DNA of 64,000 nt from Comamonas odontotermitis (GTDB lineage: Bacteria > Pseudomonadota > Gammaproteobacteria > Burkholderiales > Burkholderiaceae_C), in the NCBI RefSeq assembly GCF_020080045.1, contig NZ_CP083451.1, positions 3,273,001-3,337,000 of the forward strand, read 5' to 3'. Positions 31,180 to 40,150 of the stretch are shown piece after piece. Made by a program: the position numbers and the translations under genes. Numbering within the stretch: position 1 is the first letter of the stretch; each line of letters starts with the position of its first letter. The notes beneath the pieces are model-generated. The model saw nothing but the letters and a program-made list of their open reading frames with translations, ran no database searches and was not told the origin of the DNA.

Positions 31180-32351
31180 AAATTCGGGAAAAGAGCATCC
31201 GGCTCTTTTTCGTGTGGAACGGGAAGCGATATAGGGAAACACTCACCATCGGCGGAATTGTGGCCCGCCCTACCTCCGCCAATTCCAAGCATGCACACCG
31301 GGTTGCCCAAGAGATTCGCCACCAGATCGCAATTGGCACCTTTGACTTGGCAGAGCACTTTCCAGACTCTCCAAGGGCCAAAAAGCTAGCAGGCACTTCC
31401 ACTCGCACATTTGGCCAGTGGTGCGACCTCTGGCTTGAGACAAAGGGGCGACTTGCCAAAAACACCCTCTCTCAGTACCGCAATGCCTTGCTTGTCTGGA
31501 AATCCATGTATGGCGAAGACACGCCTATGGAAGACCTCACTCATGCTGTCGTCGCAGCCAAGGTAGGCAATACGCCATGGAAATCGGCCAAACTCCTGAA
31601 TAACTACCTGATCTGCTTGCGCGGGGTCTTTGCGCTGGCAGGCCGCGAAATGAAGCTGGATGATCCCATGGAGGGCATCGAGAATAGTAAGCACCAACCT
31701 CCGACGCCCGACCCATTGACCCCTGACGAGATGGAACAGATTCTGGAGCGTATCCGCAGGAATTCGGATATTCGGGCCTGGGCCTATTTCGAGTTCGCAT
31801 TTATGACCGGCATGCGGCCAGAGGAGATTATTGAGTTGCGCTGGAGCGATGTGGATTGGCGAAACAGAACGATCCGCGTGGAAAGAGCACGCACGGCAGG
31901 GGAAGCAAAGCCCCTCAAGACCTACAACGCCCGCGATGTAGACCTTGTGACACGGGCAATAGTTGCGCTTGAAACCATGAAGCCATGGACGATGCTCGGA
32001 GGGAGCAGCGAAGGGGATGCCGAGCTGGGGCGCAGGATCTTCGAGAACCCAGGCACAAATAAGCCTTGGCACGATGAGCGCAGCCAGCGCGACACCTATT
32101 GGCGCCCCGCGCTACGGGGTGCGGGCATACGCTGGCGCAGGCCATACCAAACCCGCCACACCTACGCCACGAACGCCTTGGGGGCAGGAGTAAACCCGGC
32201 CTATATCGCTAGGCAGATGGGGCACAAGAACGCGAAGATGCTTTTCACGGTCTACGCCAAGTGGATTGATGGAGCTGACCGGGGCCGGGAGTTGGCCAAG
32301 CTGGAGCAGGTGCTCGGAAATGAAAAAACCGCCCTAAGAAAGGCGGTTTGA
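31149..32351 (+). CDS. int: Tyrosine recombinase integrase
   Basis: A 400-residue site-specific recombinase. The N terminus (VEIREKSIRLFFVWNGKRYRETLTIGG) resembles the DUF3596/Arm DNA-binding domain, followed by a SAM-like core-binding domain (about residues 85-175). The catalytic domain shows Arg in MTGMRPEE, HxxR in YQTRHTYAT, His in GHKNAKM and the nucleophile Tyr in FTVYAKW. The gene ends about 80 bases from the 3' end of a tRNA-Val gene, which is therefore the likely attachment site. A terminator overlaps the stop codon. Confidence 0.96.
   Translation: MGAPKIGNGVEIREKSIRLFFVWNGKRYRETLTIGGIVARPTSANSKHAHRVAQEIRHQIAIGTFDLAEHFPDSPRAKKLAGTSTRTFGQWCDLWLETKGRLAKNTLSQYRNALLVWKSMYGEDTPMEDLTHAVVAAKVGNTPWKSAKLLNNYLICLRGVFALAGREMKLDDPMEGIENSKHQPPTPDPLTPDEMEQILERIRRNSDIRAWAYFEFAFMTGMRPEEIIELRWSDVDWRNRTIRVERARTAGEAKPLKTYNARDVDLVTRAIVALETMKPWTMLGGSSEGDAELGRRIFENPGTNKPWHDERSQRDTYWRPALRGAGIRWRRPYQTRHTYATNALGAGVNPAYIARQMGHKNAKMLFTVYAKWIDGADRGRELAKLEQVLGNEKTALRKAV
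32322..32350 (-). terminator. Terminator hairpin overlapping the integrase stop
   Basis: AAACCGCC (32326-32333) pairs with GGCGGTTT (32342-32349). On the minus strand the stem is followed by TTTTTT, so it would stop transcription entering the prophage from the host side; on the plus strand the T run is short. It lies inside the last codons of the integrase gene. Confidence 0.6.
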
Positions 32352-32427
32352 TCAAGTAAGAACCTTGGAGAAGTTCCCCAGCAGTTCCCTGGGTGTCTGA
32401 AGTCTGGTTTCCTTCAGAGGGAAAATT

Positions 32428-32504
32428 TGGTAGGCGCGATTGGACTCGAACCAACGACCCCCACCATGTCAAGGTGGTGCTCTAACCAGCTGAGCTACGC
32501 GCCT
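32428..32504 (-). tRNA. tRNA-Val(GAC), prophage attachment locus
   Basis: Complete cloverleaf: acceptor AGGCGCG/CGCGCCT, anticodon arm CCACC-TTGACAT-GGTGG with anticodon GAC, T arm GGTTCGAGTCC, and encoded CCA. Its 3' end points toward the integrase. The attachment core is therefore probably within the T arm or anticodon arm, and the other copy should lie at the left prophage end outside this window. Confidence 0.93.
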
Positions 32505-32605
32505 GTCGTTGAAGACTTGAATTATAGACCGAAAAATTCAGCGTTCTGGTAAACATGGCTACTTTTTCCAAAATCTGCGTTTTTAGCGGCCGGACACACC
32601 CGAGG

Positions 32606-34843
32606 TTACCGCCGCCGCGCCGAACGCACGCCGGAAACCGTGGCTACTGCAGCCAGCACCTTGGCCAGCCGGCCCGAATCCGAAATCTCCACGGTGAAAG
32701 TCATCCATGCCGTTCCTTTGACAGACTGGGTCTGCACGCCGATCACATTCGTCTTGTCCCTGGCAAAGACTTCGGAAATATCGCGCAGCAGGCCCTGGCG
32801 GTCGTGCGCCTCCACCGCCACATCCACGGGATACACGGCTTCGCTGGCCGCCTGGCGTCCACCATAGCCCCACTCGACTTCGATCACGCGCTCCGGATTG
32901 CGCGCGCGCATCTCCCGGAAATTGCTGCAGTCGCAGCGGTGCACGCTCACACCCTTGCCCCGGGTGACAAAACCGCCAATCACATCCGGAGGCGCGGGCT
33001 TGCAGCATTTGGCCAGCTGGGTCATCAGTGAATCAACACCCACCACCAACACCCCGCCCTTGCCAGAGCCATCGCTCGCCTTGCGCGGGCGGTTGAGCAG
33101 TAATTCGTCCTGCGGTGCTTGTGGTTCAGGCGGGCGCAGTATGTTTTCGATGGCACGCAGCGATAGCTCGTCTTTGCCAACCACCTCGAACAACGCCTCG
33201 GCAGTCTTGAAGCCCAGTTGCTCCGCCAGGTCATCGTGCTTGAGAGACGTCTTGCCCTCCCTCTGCAGCAGTTTTTCCACCAGTTCGCGACCCCGGCTCA
33301 CGTTCTCGTGGGTGATCTGTGCATTGAACCAGGCGCGCACCTTTGCCTTGGCGCGCGAGCTGACCAGGTAACCCAGCTCGGCATTGAGCCAGTCACGCGA
33401 CGGCCGCCCTTCCTTGACAGCAACCACTTCCACCGTCTGGCCGTTCTGCAGCGCGGTGTTGAGTGGCACCATCTGCCCATCGACCTTGGCACCGCGGCAG
33501 CGGTGGCCCAGCTCGGTGTGGACGGAGTAGGCGAAATCGACCGGGGTGGCACCCTGGGGCAGCTCAATCACAGCTGCGTCCGGAGTCAGCACGTAGATAT
33601 GGTCATCAAACAGACCACTGTCCTGCGTCTGCCCGACCAGATCCTTGCGCCATGCCAGCAGCTGGCGCAGCACGGCAATCTTGGCGTCGTAATCACTGCT
33701 GGCAGTGACACCCGCATAGCCCTTGGCCCCGGCTTCCTTGTAGGCCCAGTGCGCTGCCACGCCATTTTCGGCATGGTCATGCATGGCCTGGGTGCGGATC
33801 TGGATTTCAATGGCCTTGCCATTGTCATCGCGCACCACGGTGTGCAGCGATTGGTAGCCGTTGGGCTTGGGCTTGGCAATGTAGTCGTCGAATTCAGACT
33901 CGATGGGCGCGAATGTTTCGTGCACAAACGACAAGGCTGCGTAGCAATCTTTCACCGTGGGCACCACCACACGCAAAGCGCGGATGTCAAACAATTGCTC
34001 GAAATCCAGCGACTTGCCTCGCATCTTCTTGATGATGCTGTAGATGTGCTTGGGCCTGCCCGCCACGGTGGCGCTGATGCTGTGGGAACGCAGCGCCGAT
34101 TCGAGCCGCTCGCGCAGGGTCACCATGTACAGCTCTCGCTCCACACGGGTCTCGTCCAGCAGCTTTGCTATCTTCTTGTAGGTGTCGGGCTCCAGAAAGC
34201 GGAAGGACAGGTCTTCCAGCTCCCATTTGATCTGCCAGATGCCCAGCCGGTTGGCCAGTGGCGCAAACACCTGCAGGCTCTCGCGCGCAATGGCCGGCGA
34301 CACCGGCCTTTTGCTGGCGGCGTACCAGCGCAGGGTCTGCAGGCGTGAGGTGAGCCGCAGCATCACCACCCGCAGGTCGCGCGAAAACGCCAACAGCATC
34401 TTGCGGATGTTCTCGGTCTGGGTGGCAGGGTCGTCCACCAGATGGCCGGCATCGGCCTGGCGTGCCTGAGCCTGCACCTTCATCAGCGCAACGGTCTCGA
34501 CTGCCAGCGATGCATAGCTTTCGCCAAACACCTTGCCAATGACTTCGCGCGGCTTGTTCAGCTGTTCGCTGGCGTGCACCAGGTAGGCTGCGGCCTGCAT
34601 CGCTTCGGAGCCCCCAATGTGCTTGAGGATGGCTGCCACCGCATCGGCGTGCTGCAACGCGTTTTCACCCGTATCCAGGGTTTCCTCGGCAATCAGGGGC
34701 AACGCGAAGGAGCGTGCCCGGGCCAGCACATCGTCCTGTGCAGGCAGTGCATGGGCGGTTGCAGCCACCAGAGGAGAAACCGGCTCTGCCGGAAGATGTT
34801 CTGCGCCGGGCGCAGGCTGAGCGACTGCCGTCAAACTTTTCAT
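32606..34843 (-). CDS. relA: (p)ppGpp synthetase RelA
   Basis: A 745-residue protein from ATG 34843. The N-terminal HD region is degenerate (AAYLVHASEQLN in place of an HD catalytic pair), as in synthetase-only RelA. The synthetase domain carries RGKSLDFEQLFDIRALRV and EFDDYIAKPKPNGYQSLHT; the E-F-D-D motif marks monofunctional RelA rather than Rel/SpoT. TGS (VLTPDAAVIELPQGATPVDFAY), a zinc-finger region (KCCKPAPPDVIGGFVTRGKGVSVHRCDC) and a C-terminal ACT domain (DRQGLLRDISEVFA) follow. It makes the stringent response alarmone on stalled ribosomes. Confidence 0.96.
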   Translation of the reverse strand: MKSLTAVAQPAPGAEHLPAEPVSPLVAATAHALPAQDDVLARARSFALPLIAEETLDTGENALQHADAVAAILKHIGGSEAMQAAAYLVHASEQLNKPREVIGKVFGESYASLAVETVALMKVQAQARQADAGHLVDDPATQTENIRKMLLAFSRDLRVVMLRLTSRLQTLRWYAASKRPVSPAIARESLQVFAPLANRLGIWQIKWELEDLSFRFLEPDTYKKIAKLLDETRVERELYMVTLRERLESALRSHSISATVAGRPKHIYSIIKKMRGKSLDFEQLFDIRALRVVVPTVKDCYAALSFVHETFAPIESEFDDYIAKPKPNGYQSLHTVVRDDNGKAIEIQIRTQAMHDHAENGVAAHWAYKEAGAKGYAGVTASSDYDAKIAVLRQLLAWRKDLVGQTQDSGLFDDHIYVLTPDAAVIELPQGATPVDFAYSVHTELGHRCRGAKVDGQMVPLNTALQNGQTVEVVAVKEGRPSRDWLNAELGYLVSSRAKAKVRAWFNAQITHENVSRGRELVEKLLQREGKTSLKHDDLAEQLGFKTAEALFEVVGKDELSLRAIENILRPPEPQAPQDELLLNRPRKASDGSGKGGVLVVGVDSLMTQLAKCCKPAPPDVIGGFVTRGKGVSVHRCDCSNFREMRARNPERVIEVEWGYGGRQAASEAVYPVDVAVEAHDRQGLLRDISEVFARDKTNVIGVQTQSVKGTAWMTFTVEISDSGRLAKVLAAVATVSGVRSARRR

Positions 34844-34882
34844 GTTGTCACCACACTCTTGCACTCCCCCGCCAGGAATGCA

Positions 34883-35818
34883 CTACGAACCGCACAAAAA
34901 GGCCAGCACCGCAGCTACTTGATCAAAAGATACCAGGGTGGGCGCATGGCCGACCCCCGCAAATTCAATGACGCGGGCTCTGGGCCCGCGTTCCGCCATA
35001 GATTGGGCTGTTTTGGCAGAAAGCAAGTCCGATTCTGCACCACGCAGCACCAAGGTATCGGCACCAATGCTGTCATACAGTTGCCAGAGGAGCTGCTCGC
35101 CTGCGGCTGCCATCTCCGGTGTCATGGCCCGCATGGGCTCACCAATGGCCGGGTCGTAATGCAGGCGCACTGCCAAGCCGCTTTCAGGCCGAAGCATCGG
35201 ACGCGACAGCGCGAGCCACTCATCCGGCGTATGCGGACCAAAACCCCGGGACAGTTGCCACAGCGCCTCCACCGCCTGCGCTTCGCTGGCATATACCATG
35301 TTCTTTCCGACATAGCCACCGATACGGACGAGCGATGCCGGCTCGATAACCGGCCCCACATCGTTCAACACCAGGCGCCGGATCGGCACAGGCAGCACCG
35401 GCTGAATGCTTTTTTCTCCCGCCAGCCCCATGCCGATCAGGCCACCCATACTCGTGCCAACCCAATCGAGACTGCCAATGGGTGCCGCCTTGTGCACCTG
35501 CTGCAGCAGCGCCAGCATATCGGCCACATACAAGGGCACCTGGTAGCCCTGGGGATTGTCGAGCCAGTCGCTGTAGCCCCGCCCTACCACATCAGGGCAG
35601 ATCACCCGCGCATGCAGCGCCAGTTGGCTGGCCAGTGCATCAAAATCGCGCCCCTGCCGCGTGAGCCCATGCACGCAGACGATGACATGCGGATGCCGCA
35701 GATCGCCGGTATGGTTCCATTCCCAATAGGCCATGCGGTGGGTGGCATTGCTCCGCCCTGCCTCCGTATTGCCAGCGACCGCACAGGTGACATATTGCAA
35801 GCGTGGTTGTTCAAGCAT
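34883..35818 (-). CDS. Alpha/beta hydrolase
   Basis: A 311-residue protein starting MLEQPRLQYVTCAVAGNTEAG at ATG 35818; an upstream in-frame ATG at 35848 has no ribosome site. The alpha/beta hydrolase fold is clear: oxyanion region VHGLTRQGRDFDALA, nucleophile elbow GTSMGG (Ser), acidic residue region DTLVLRGAESDLL and a catalytic His in GVGHAPTL. The substrate is not evident. The adjacent 3-hydroxybutyrate dehydrogenase gene raises the possibility of an esterase of 3-hydroxybutyrate oligomers, but this is only neighbourhood-based. Confidence 0.88.
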   Translation of the reverse strand: MLEQPRLQYVTCAVAGNTEAGRSNATHRMAYWEWNHTGDLRHPHVIVCVHGLTRQGRDFDALASQLALHARVICPDVVGRGYSDWLDNPQGYQVPLYVADMLALLQQVHKAAPIGSLDWVGTSMGGLIGMGLAGEKSIQPVLPVPIRRLVLNDVGPVIEPASLVRIGGYVGKNMVYASEAQAVEALWQLSRGFGPHTPDEWLALSRPMLRPESGLAVRLHYDPAIGEPMRAMTPEMAAAGEQLLWQLYDSIGADTLVLRGAESDLLSAKTAQSMAERGPRARVIEFAGVGHAPTLVSFDQVAAVLAFLCGS

Positions 35819-35899
35819 GGTTTTCCAAGTGGCAGGCCACCCTTGCATTTGGTTTAGGATGGCCGGTGGGAATGAACCAATAGTAACTGGAGATACTGA

Positions 35900-36682
35900 A
35901 TGCTGAAAGGTAAAACCGCGCTGGTCACCGGATCGACAAGCGGCATCGGCCTGGGAATTGCGAAGGCACTGGCGCGCCAGGGCGCCCACACCATCCTCAA
36001 TGGCTTTGGCGACGCCGAAGGCCCGAAGGCCGAAGTACGCGACGCCACGGCCGGGTCTGGCGCTCGCATTGGCTACCATGGCGCCGACATGAGCAAGGCC
36101 GCAGACATCGAAGCCATGTTTGCCTACGCCGCGCAGGAGTTTGGCCAGGTGGACATTCTGGTCAACAACGCTGGTATCCAGCATGTGGCCAATGTGCAGG
36201 ATTTTCCTGTGGAACGCTGGGACGCCGTCATCGCCATCAACCTGACAAGCGCCTTCCACACCAGCCGGCTCGCACTGCCTGCCATGCAAAAAAGCGGCTG
36301 GGGCCGCATCATCAATGTGGCCTCGGTGCACGGCCTGGTGGGTTCTGCCGGTAAATCGGCCTACGTGGCGGCCAAGCACGGCATTGTGGGCCTGACCAAG
36401 GTGACTGCACTGGAAAACGCAGCCTCGGGCATCACCTGTAACGCCATCTGCCCCGGCTGGGTGCTGACCCCCCTGGTACAAAAGCAGGTAGACGCCAAAG
36501 CCGAACAACTCAAGATCAGCAACGAAGAAGCCAAAAAGCTGCTGCTGGGAGAGAAAGAGCCTTCGATGCAGTTCACCACCCCGGAAGAACTGGGCGAGCT
36601 TGCGGTGTTCTTCTGCTCCCCCGCTGCCAACAATGTGCGCGGCGTCGCCTGGAACATGGACGGCGGCTGGGTGGCCCAATAA
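35900..36682 (+). CDS. 3-hydroxybutyrate dehydrogenase
   Basis: A 260-residue short-chain dehydrogenase. The NAD-binding motif is TGSTSGIGLGIA, the structural motif NNAGIQH, and the catalytic residues are Ser in INVASVHG and YVAAK (Tyr-x-x-x-Lys). The sequence, including QHVANVQDFPVERWDAVIAINLTSAFHTSRLALPAMQ and the ending NVRGVAWNMDGGWVAQ, matches bacterial D-3-hydroxybutyrate dehydrogenases (BdhA/HbdH). It oxidises 3-hydroxybutyrate to acetoacetate in polyhydroxybutyrate turnover. Confidence 0.93.
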   Translation: MLKGKTALVTGSTSGIGLGIAKALARQGAHTILNGFGDAEGPKAEVRDATAGSGARIGYHGADMSKAADIEAMFAYAAQEFGQVDILVNNAGIQHVANVQDFPVERWDAVIAINLTSAFHTSRLALPAMQKSGWGRIINVASVHGLVGSAGKSAYVAAKHGIVGLTKVTALENAASGITCNAICPGWVLTPLVQKQVDAKAEQLKISNEEAKKLLLGEKEPSMQFTTPEELGELAVFFCSPAANNVRGVAWNMDGGWVAQ

Positions 36683-36705
36683 AAACGGTTTCAATCCTGC
36701 ACACC

Positions 36706-36732
36706 AACGGCGCGCATTGCGCCGTTTTTTTC
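36706..36732 (+). terminator. Intrinsic terminator after 3-hydroxybutyrate dehydrogenase
   Basis: Stem AACGGCGC with GCGCCGTT, loop GCATT, followed by a run of seven T residues. Confidence 0.9.
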
Positions 36733-36986
36733 ACCCTTTTCATGTAATGCTTTAATTGCATAACCAATGAAACATTTTTCACAGACCCATAGCAATCTAA
36801 AAAAATTAATGAAATTTCACGAAAAATAGAGATAGAAAACGGAAATTGAGAACTTGATAGCCTTTCCAGCCATGCATATGTAACGCAAATTTTGTAACTT
36901 AGCGTCAAATTTTGGTCCAAAAACGCCTTTTTTCTGAAAAAGAGGTCAAAATGTAAAAGTTACAAATCAGCTGGAGGAAATCACCC
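36733..36986. promoter_or_regulatory. AT-rich region upstream of ompR
   Basis: About 250 bases of AT-rich sequence without a gene, containing TTGTAACTT and AAAAGTTACAAAT elements with repeated GTTAC/GTAAC halves (about 36880-36965). It presumably holds the ompR promoter and OmpR or other regulator sites. The GTTAC pairs are only suggestive. Confidence 0.4.
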
Positions 36987-37718
36987 ATGGTGACTGCAAC
37001 CAACCGTGTAGACAAAATTCTGGTCGTGGATGACGACGCCCGTATCCGCGACCTGCTGCGCCGCTACCTGTCGCATGAAGGTTTCGAGGTCATGATTGCC
37101 GAAGACGGCAAGGGCCTGCAGCGCATCCTGCTGCGCGAAACCGTCGATCTGATCGTGCTGGATCTGATGATGCCCGGTGAAGACGGCCTGTCGATCTGCC
37201 GCCGCCTGCGCGCCAGCAACGACCGCACCCCCATCATCATGCTGACCGCCAAGGGCGAAGACGTGGACCGCATCGTTGGCCTGGAAGTGGGCGCAGATGA
37301 CTACATCGGCAAGCCTTTCAACCCGCGTGAACTGCTGGCCCGTATCCACGCCGTGTTGCGCCGTCGCCCACCCCAGGAAGCGCCTGGTGCGCCTTCCGGC
37401 GAAAACGAAGTGGTCAACTTCGGCCCCTTCACATTTGACATGAGCACCCGGGTGCTGACCAAGGATGGCGAAGAGCTACCCCTGACCACGGGCGAATTCG
37501 CCATGCTCAAGACCCTGGTACGCCACCCCCGCCAGCCGCTGTCGCGCGAAAAGCTGGCCCTGCTGGCACGTGGCCGTGAGTTCGAACCCTTTGACCGCAG
37601 CCTGGACGTGCAGGTCTCGCGGCTGCGCAAGCTGGTCGAAGTCGACCCCGCAGCGCCGCGCTACATCCAGACCGTGTGGGGCGTAGGCTATGTGTTCGTG
37701 CCAGACGGCGCCAACTGA
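36987..37718 (+). CDS. ompR: Response regulator OmpR
   Basis: A 243-residue OmpR/PhoB-type regulator with a GGAGG ribosome site. The receiver domain has DDD (residues 14-16), the phosphorylated Asp in LIVLDLMMPGEDGL, Thr in MLTAKGED and Lys in GKPFNPRELLARI. The winged-helix domain (FTFDMSTRVLTKDG to VWGVGYVFVPDGAN) is typical. With the downstream sensor EnvZ it responds to osmotic or envelope conditions. Confidence 0.93.
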   Translation: MVTATNRVDKILVVDDDARIRDLLRRYLSHEGFEVMIAEDGKGLQRILLRETVDLIVLDLMMPGEDGLSICRRLRASNDRTPIIMLTAKGEDVDRIVGLEVGADDYIGKPFNPRELLARIHAVLRRRPPQEAPGAPSGENEVVNFGPFTFDMSTRVLTKDGEELPLTTGEFAMLKTLVRHPRQPLSREKLALLARGREFEPFDRSLDVQVSRLRKLVEVDPAAPRYIQTVWGVGYVFVPDGAN

Positions 37719-37746
37719 TCACGCTCTTCATAGAGAACGAGTTGCC

Positions 37747-37782
37747 AACCGCCCCCAGAGCCCCTGCGGGCGGTTTTTCTTT
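37747..37782 (+). terminator. Terminator between ompR and envZ
   Basis: AACCGCCC (37747-37754) pairs with GGGCGGTT (37768-37775) and is followed by TTTTCTTT. It would partly uncouple expression of the sensor kinase gene from that of the regulator. Confidence 0.75.
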
Positions 37783-37874
37783 GCCGGTGCCCAGATTTTC
37801 AGCGTCATCTGCTCCATTTGCGCATGGCGCACAATGCTGGAAGACTGCACAGCCCTTTTGAATTGATTTCCCTC

Positions 37875-39392
37875 ATGGCATCCAACCCCGCTCACGACGC
37901 AGACCACTCCGGCCTGACACCGCTGGAAGGCACGGCCGGTGCCCGAGCACGCGCCAGCAAGCGCACCCGCGTGGGCCTCAACCTGTTCTGGCGCACTTTC
38001 TTCCTGCTGGCCATTCTGCTGACCGGCAGCATTCTGGCCTGGGTGCAGACCCTGCGCTCCCTGGAGACCGAGCCACGCGCCATTCAGACGGCGCAGCAGA
38101 TTGCCTCGCTCGTCAACCTCAGCCGAGCGGCGCTGCTGCACTCAGACGCGATTGCCCGCGTATCCCTCGTCAAGACCATGGCCGACCAGGAAGGCGTGCG
38201 CATCGTGCCGCGCGAGCCCAAGGACACCTACGAGCCCATGGATACCTCCACGCCGCTGGGCGCGCGCCTGACGCAGGAGCTGACACGTCGCCTGGGCCCG
38301 GGAACCGTGGTGGCCAGCAGCGTCAACCACGAAGAAGGCCTGTGGGTGGGCTTTACCATCGATGGCGACCAGAACTGGTTCCTCATCGAGCCCTCGCGCT
38401 TCAACCCTGCGGGCGGCAAGACCTGGCTGATCTGGGTGCTGACGGCAGCAGCCCTGTCGCTGGCGGGTGCTGCCGTGATCGCAGGCCTCATCAACCGGCC
38501 GCTCAAGCAACTGTCAAGCGCCACCAACCGCCTGCGCGAGGGCGATTTCGCCGCGCAGCTGGACGAAGACGCGGTCACCAGCGAAATCCGTGAAGTGAAC
38601 ATCGGCTTCAACCGCATGAGCGAACGCCTGGCCAAGCTGGAGCAGGACCGGGCGGTCATGCTGGCGGGTATCTCGCACGACCTGCGCACGCCGCTGGCGC
38701 GGCTGCGGCTGGAGACCGAAATGAGCGTGTTCGACGATGTGGCCCGCGAGCACATGGTGGCCGACATCGTGCAACTCGATGCCACCATCGACAAATTCCT
38801 GGATTACGCGCGGCCCGATCATGCTGCCAAGCTCACCCCCGTCAACGTCTATGGCGTCGTGTCGTCCTGCGTCTACGCCGTGCAGGACCACCAGGAGCTG
38901 CAGATCAACATGACCGTGCCAGAAGAGCTGATGGCCAGCGCCGATGAGATCGAACTCTCGCGCGTGCTCTCCAACGTGCTGGAAAATGCGCGCCGCTATG
39001 GCAAATCGCCCGGCACCAACTACACACGGGTGGACATCACCGTCAAGTTCAGCGATACCACCGTCACCATCCGCATGCGCGACCATGGCCCCGGCGTATC
39101 CGCAGACCAGCTGACCAACCTCACCAAGCCCTTCTTCCGGGGCGACACCGCCCGCACCGCTGCAGCGGGTGCTGGCCTGGGTCTTTCCATCGTCGAAAAA
39201 ACCGTGCAACGCATGGGCGGACGCCTCACCATGGCCAATGCATCCGATGGCAGCACCGGCCTGGTCACCAGCATCTATCTGCGCCGCGCACCTGACCAGC
39301 CCCAGGGCAAGGAGCCCAAGCGCCGCCTGCAACGTCCGCAGATCAAGCGCCATCTGCCCGGCCAGCCCACCAACCTGGGAGACCTGCAGTAA
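37875..39392 (+). CDS. envZ: Sensor histidine kinase EnvZ
   Basis: A 505-residue kinase from ATG 37875 (MASNPAHDADHSG). TM1 is near residues 38-56 (FWRTFFLLAILLTGSILAWV) and TM2 near 195-215 (TWLIWVLTAAALSLAGAAVIAGLI), with a periplasmic region between. A HAMP domain follows (INRPLKQLSSATNRLREGDF), then the dimerisation domain with phospho-acceptor His in GISHDLRTPLARLRLETE. The ATPase domain shows N (ELSRVLSNVLENARRYG), G1 (DHGPGV) and G2 (AGAGLGLSI). It phosphorylates OmpR. Confidence 0.92.
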   Translation: MASNPAHDADHSGLTPLEGTAGARARASKRTRVGLNLFWRTFFLLAILLTGSILAWVQTLRSLETEPRAIQTAQQIASLVNLSRAALLHSDAIARVSLVKTMADQEGVRIVPREPKDTYEPMDTSTPLGARLTQELTRRLGPGTVVASSVNHEEGLWVGFTIDGDQNWFLIEPSRFNPAGGKTWLIWVLTAAALSLAGAAVIAGLINRPLKQLSSATNRLREGDFAAQLDEDAVTSEIREVNIGFNRMSERLAKLEQDRAVMLAGISHDLRTPLARLRLETEMSVFDDVAREHMVADIVQLDATIDKFLDYARPDHAAKLTPVNVYGVVSSCVYAVQDHQELQINMTVPEELMASADEIELSRVLSNVLENARRYGKSPGTNYTRVDITVKFSDTTVTIRMRDHGPGVSADQLTNLTKPFFRGDTARTAAAGAGLGLSIVEKTVQRMGGRLTMANASDGSTGLVTSIYLRRAPDQPQGKEPKRRLQRPQIKRHLPGQPTNLGDLQ

Positions 39393-39403
39393 CAGAGGCA
39401 CAG

Positions 39404-39510
39404 CGGGTTGGAGTGAAATCGGGCGACTTCTACGCACTGGCCCTTGCTTGCCACCCCGGTGCAAGCTGCGGCCCAACGCATCGAACCCATCCCGATTGCA
39501 CTCCAACCCG
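39404..39510. repeat. 107-bp inverted-repeat element
   Basis: Arms of 20 bases at 39404-39423 and 39491-39510 are complementary except for one mismatch. A smaller GCTTGC/GCAAGC stem lies inside. It is located after envZ, within the intergenic region before the GFA-family gene, and could form a long branched hairpin. Confidence 0.7.
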
Positions 39511-39638
39511 GCTGCGCAGAGATCGCAAACACATTCTTAAGCACCGGCACTCGGGCGTCATTCTCATTTGAACAGTTGTGCCGAGCGGCCGACCATGTCT
39601 AGAATGCGGGCACACTCCCATTCTCCAAGGAAGCTGCC

Positions 39639-40040
39639 ATGCAAGCCCAGTGCCTCTGTGGCGCCGTTCATGTGACTGCGCCCACCTTTCTCCAGGTTCA
39701 TGTCTGCCATTGCACCATGTGCCAGCGCTGGAATGGAGGCCCGGGCTTCAGTCTCGAAGGCGGAACCGAAGTGGAAGTGAGCGGCCCCGTCACCCGCTAC
39801 GCCTCGTCGGAATGGGCGGAGCGCGCCTTCTGCAGCCGCTGCGGCACCCATCTGTTCTACCGCCTGGTGGAGAACAATGCGCACTACCTGTCGGCCGGCC
39901 TTTTCCAGGACGAAGACGGCTTGCAGCTCACCCAGCAGATCTACATCGACGAAAAGCCCGCCTACTATGCGCTGGCCAATGAAGTGTGCACCCTGACGGG
40001 CGCGCAGTTCATGGCCCGGCATGAGGGCGGCGAGGCTTGA
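39639..40040 (+). CDS. GFA/CENP-V family zinc protein
   Basis: A 133-residue protein starting MQAQCLCGAVHVTAP. The zinc-binding pattern CLCGAV, HVCHCTMCQRWNGGPG, then AFCSRCGTHLFYR matches the glutathione-dependent formaldehyde-activating enzyme/CENP-V family fold. Many members have no proven formaldehyde activity, so the reaction should not be assumed. It stands alone between envZ and ispF. Confidence 0.93.
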   Translation: MQAQCLCGAVHVTAPTFLQVHVCHCTMCQRWNGGPGFSLEGGTEVEVSGPVTRYASSEWAERAFCSRCGTHLFYRLVENNAHYLSAGLFQDEDGLQLTQQIYIDEKPAYYALANEVCTLTGAQFMARHEGGEA

Positions 40041-40150
40041 GCAGAACATTCAAGGAAGTGCCCCGCTCCCCACAATAGGATCAGTTGCCGCCAAACCTGA
40101 TCCACAAGCCGCCAGGGCCTTTCCGGAAAGCGCCTCCAGCCACCAAAGCC

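Noticed and set aside
34844..34864. GTG start of relA seven codons upstream
   Set aside because: Its ribosome site would be too close to the start; ATG 34843 gives 745 residues, matching the usual RelA length.
34883..36694. A 603-codon minus-strand frame covering the hydrolase and the whole 3-hydroxybutyrate dehydrogenase gene
   Set aside because: The upper 290 codons are the antisense of a clear dehydrogenase gene; only the part from 35818 down encodes a recognisable protein.
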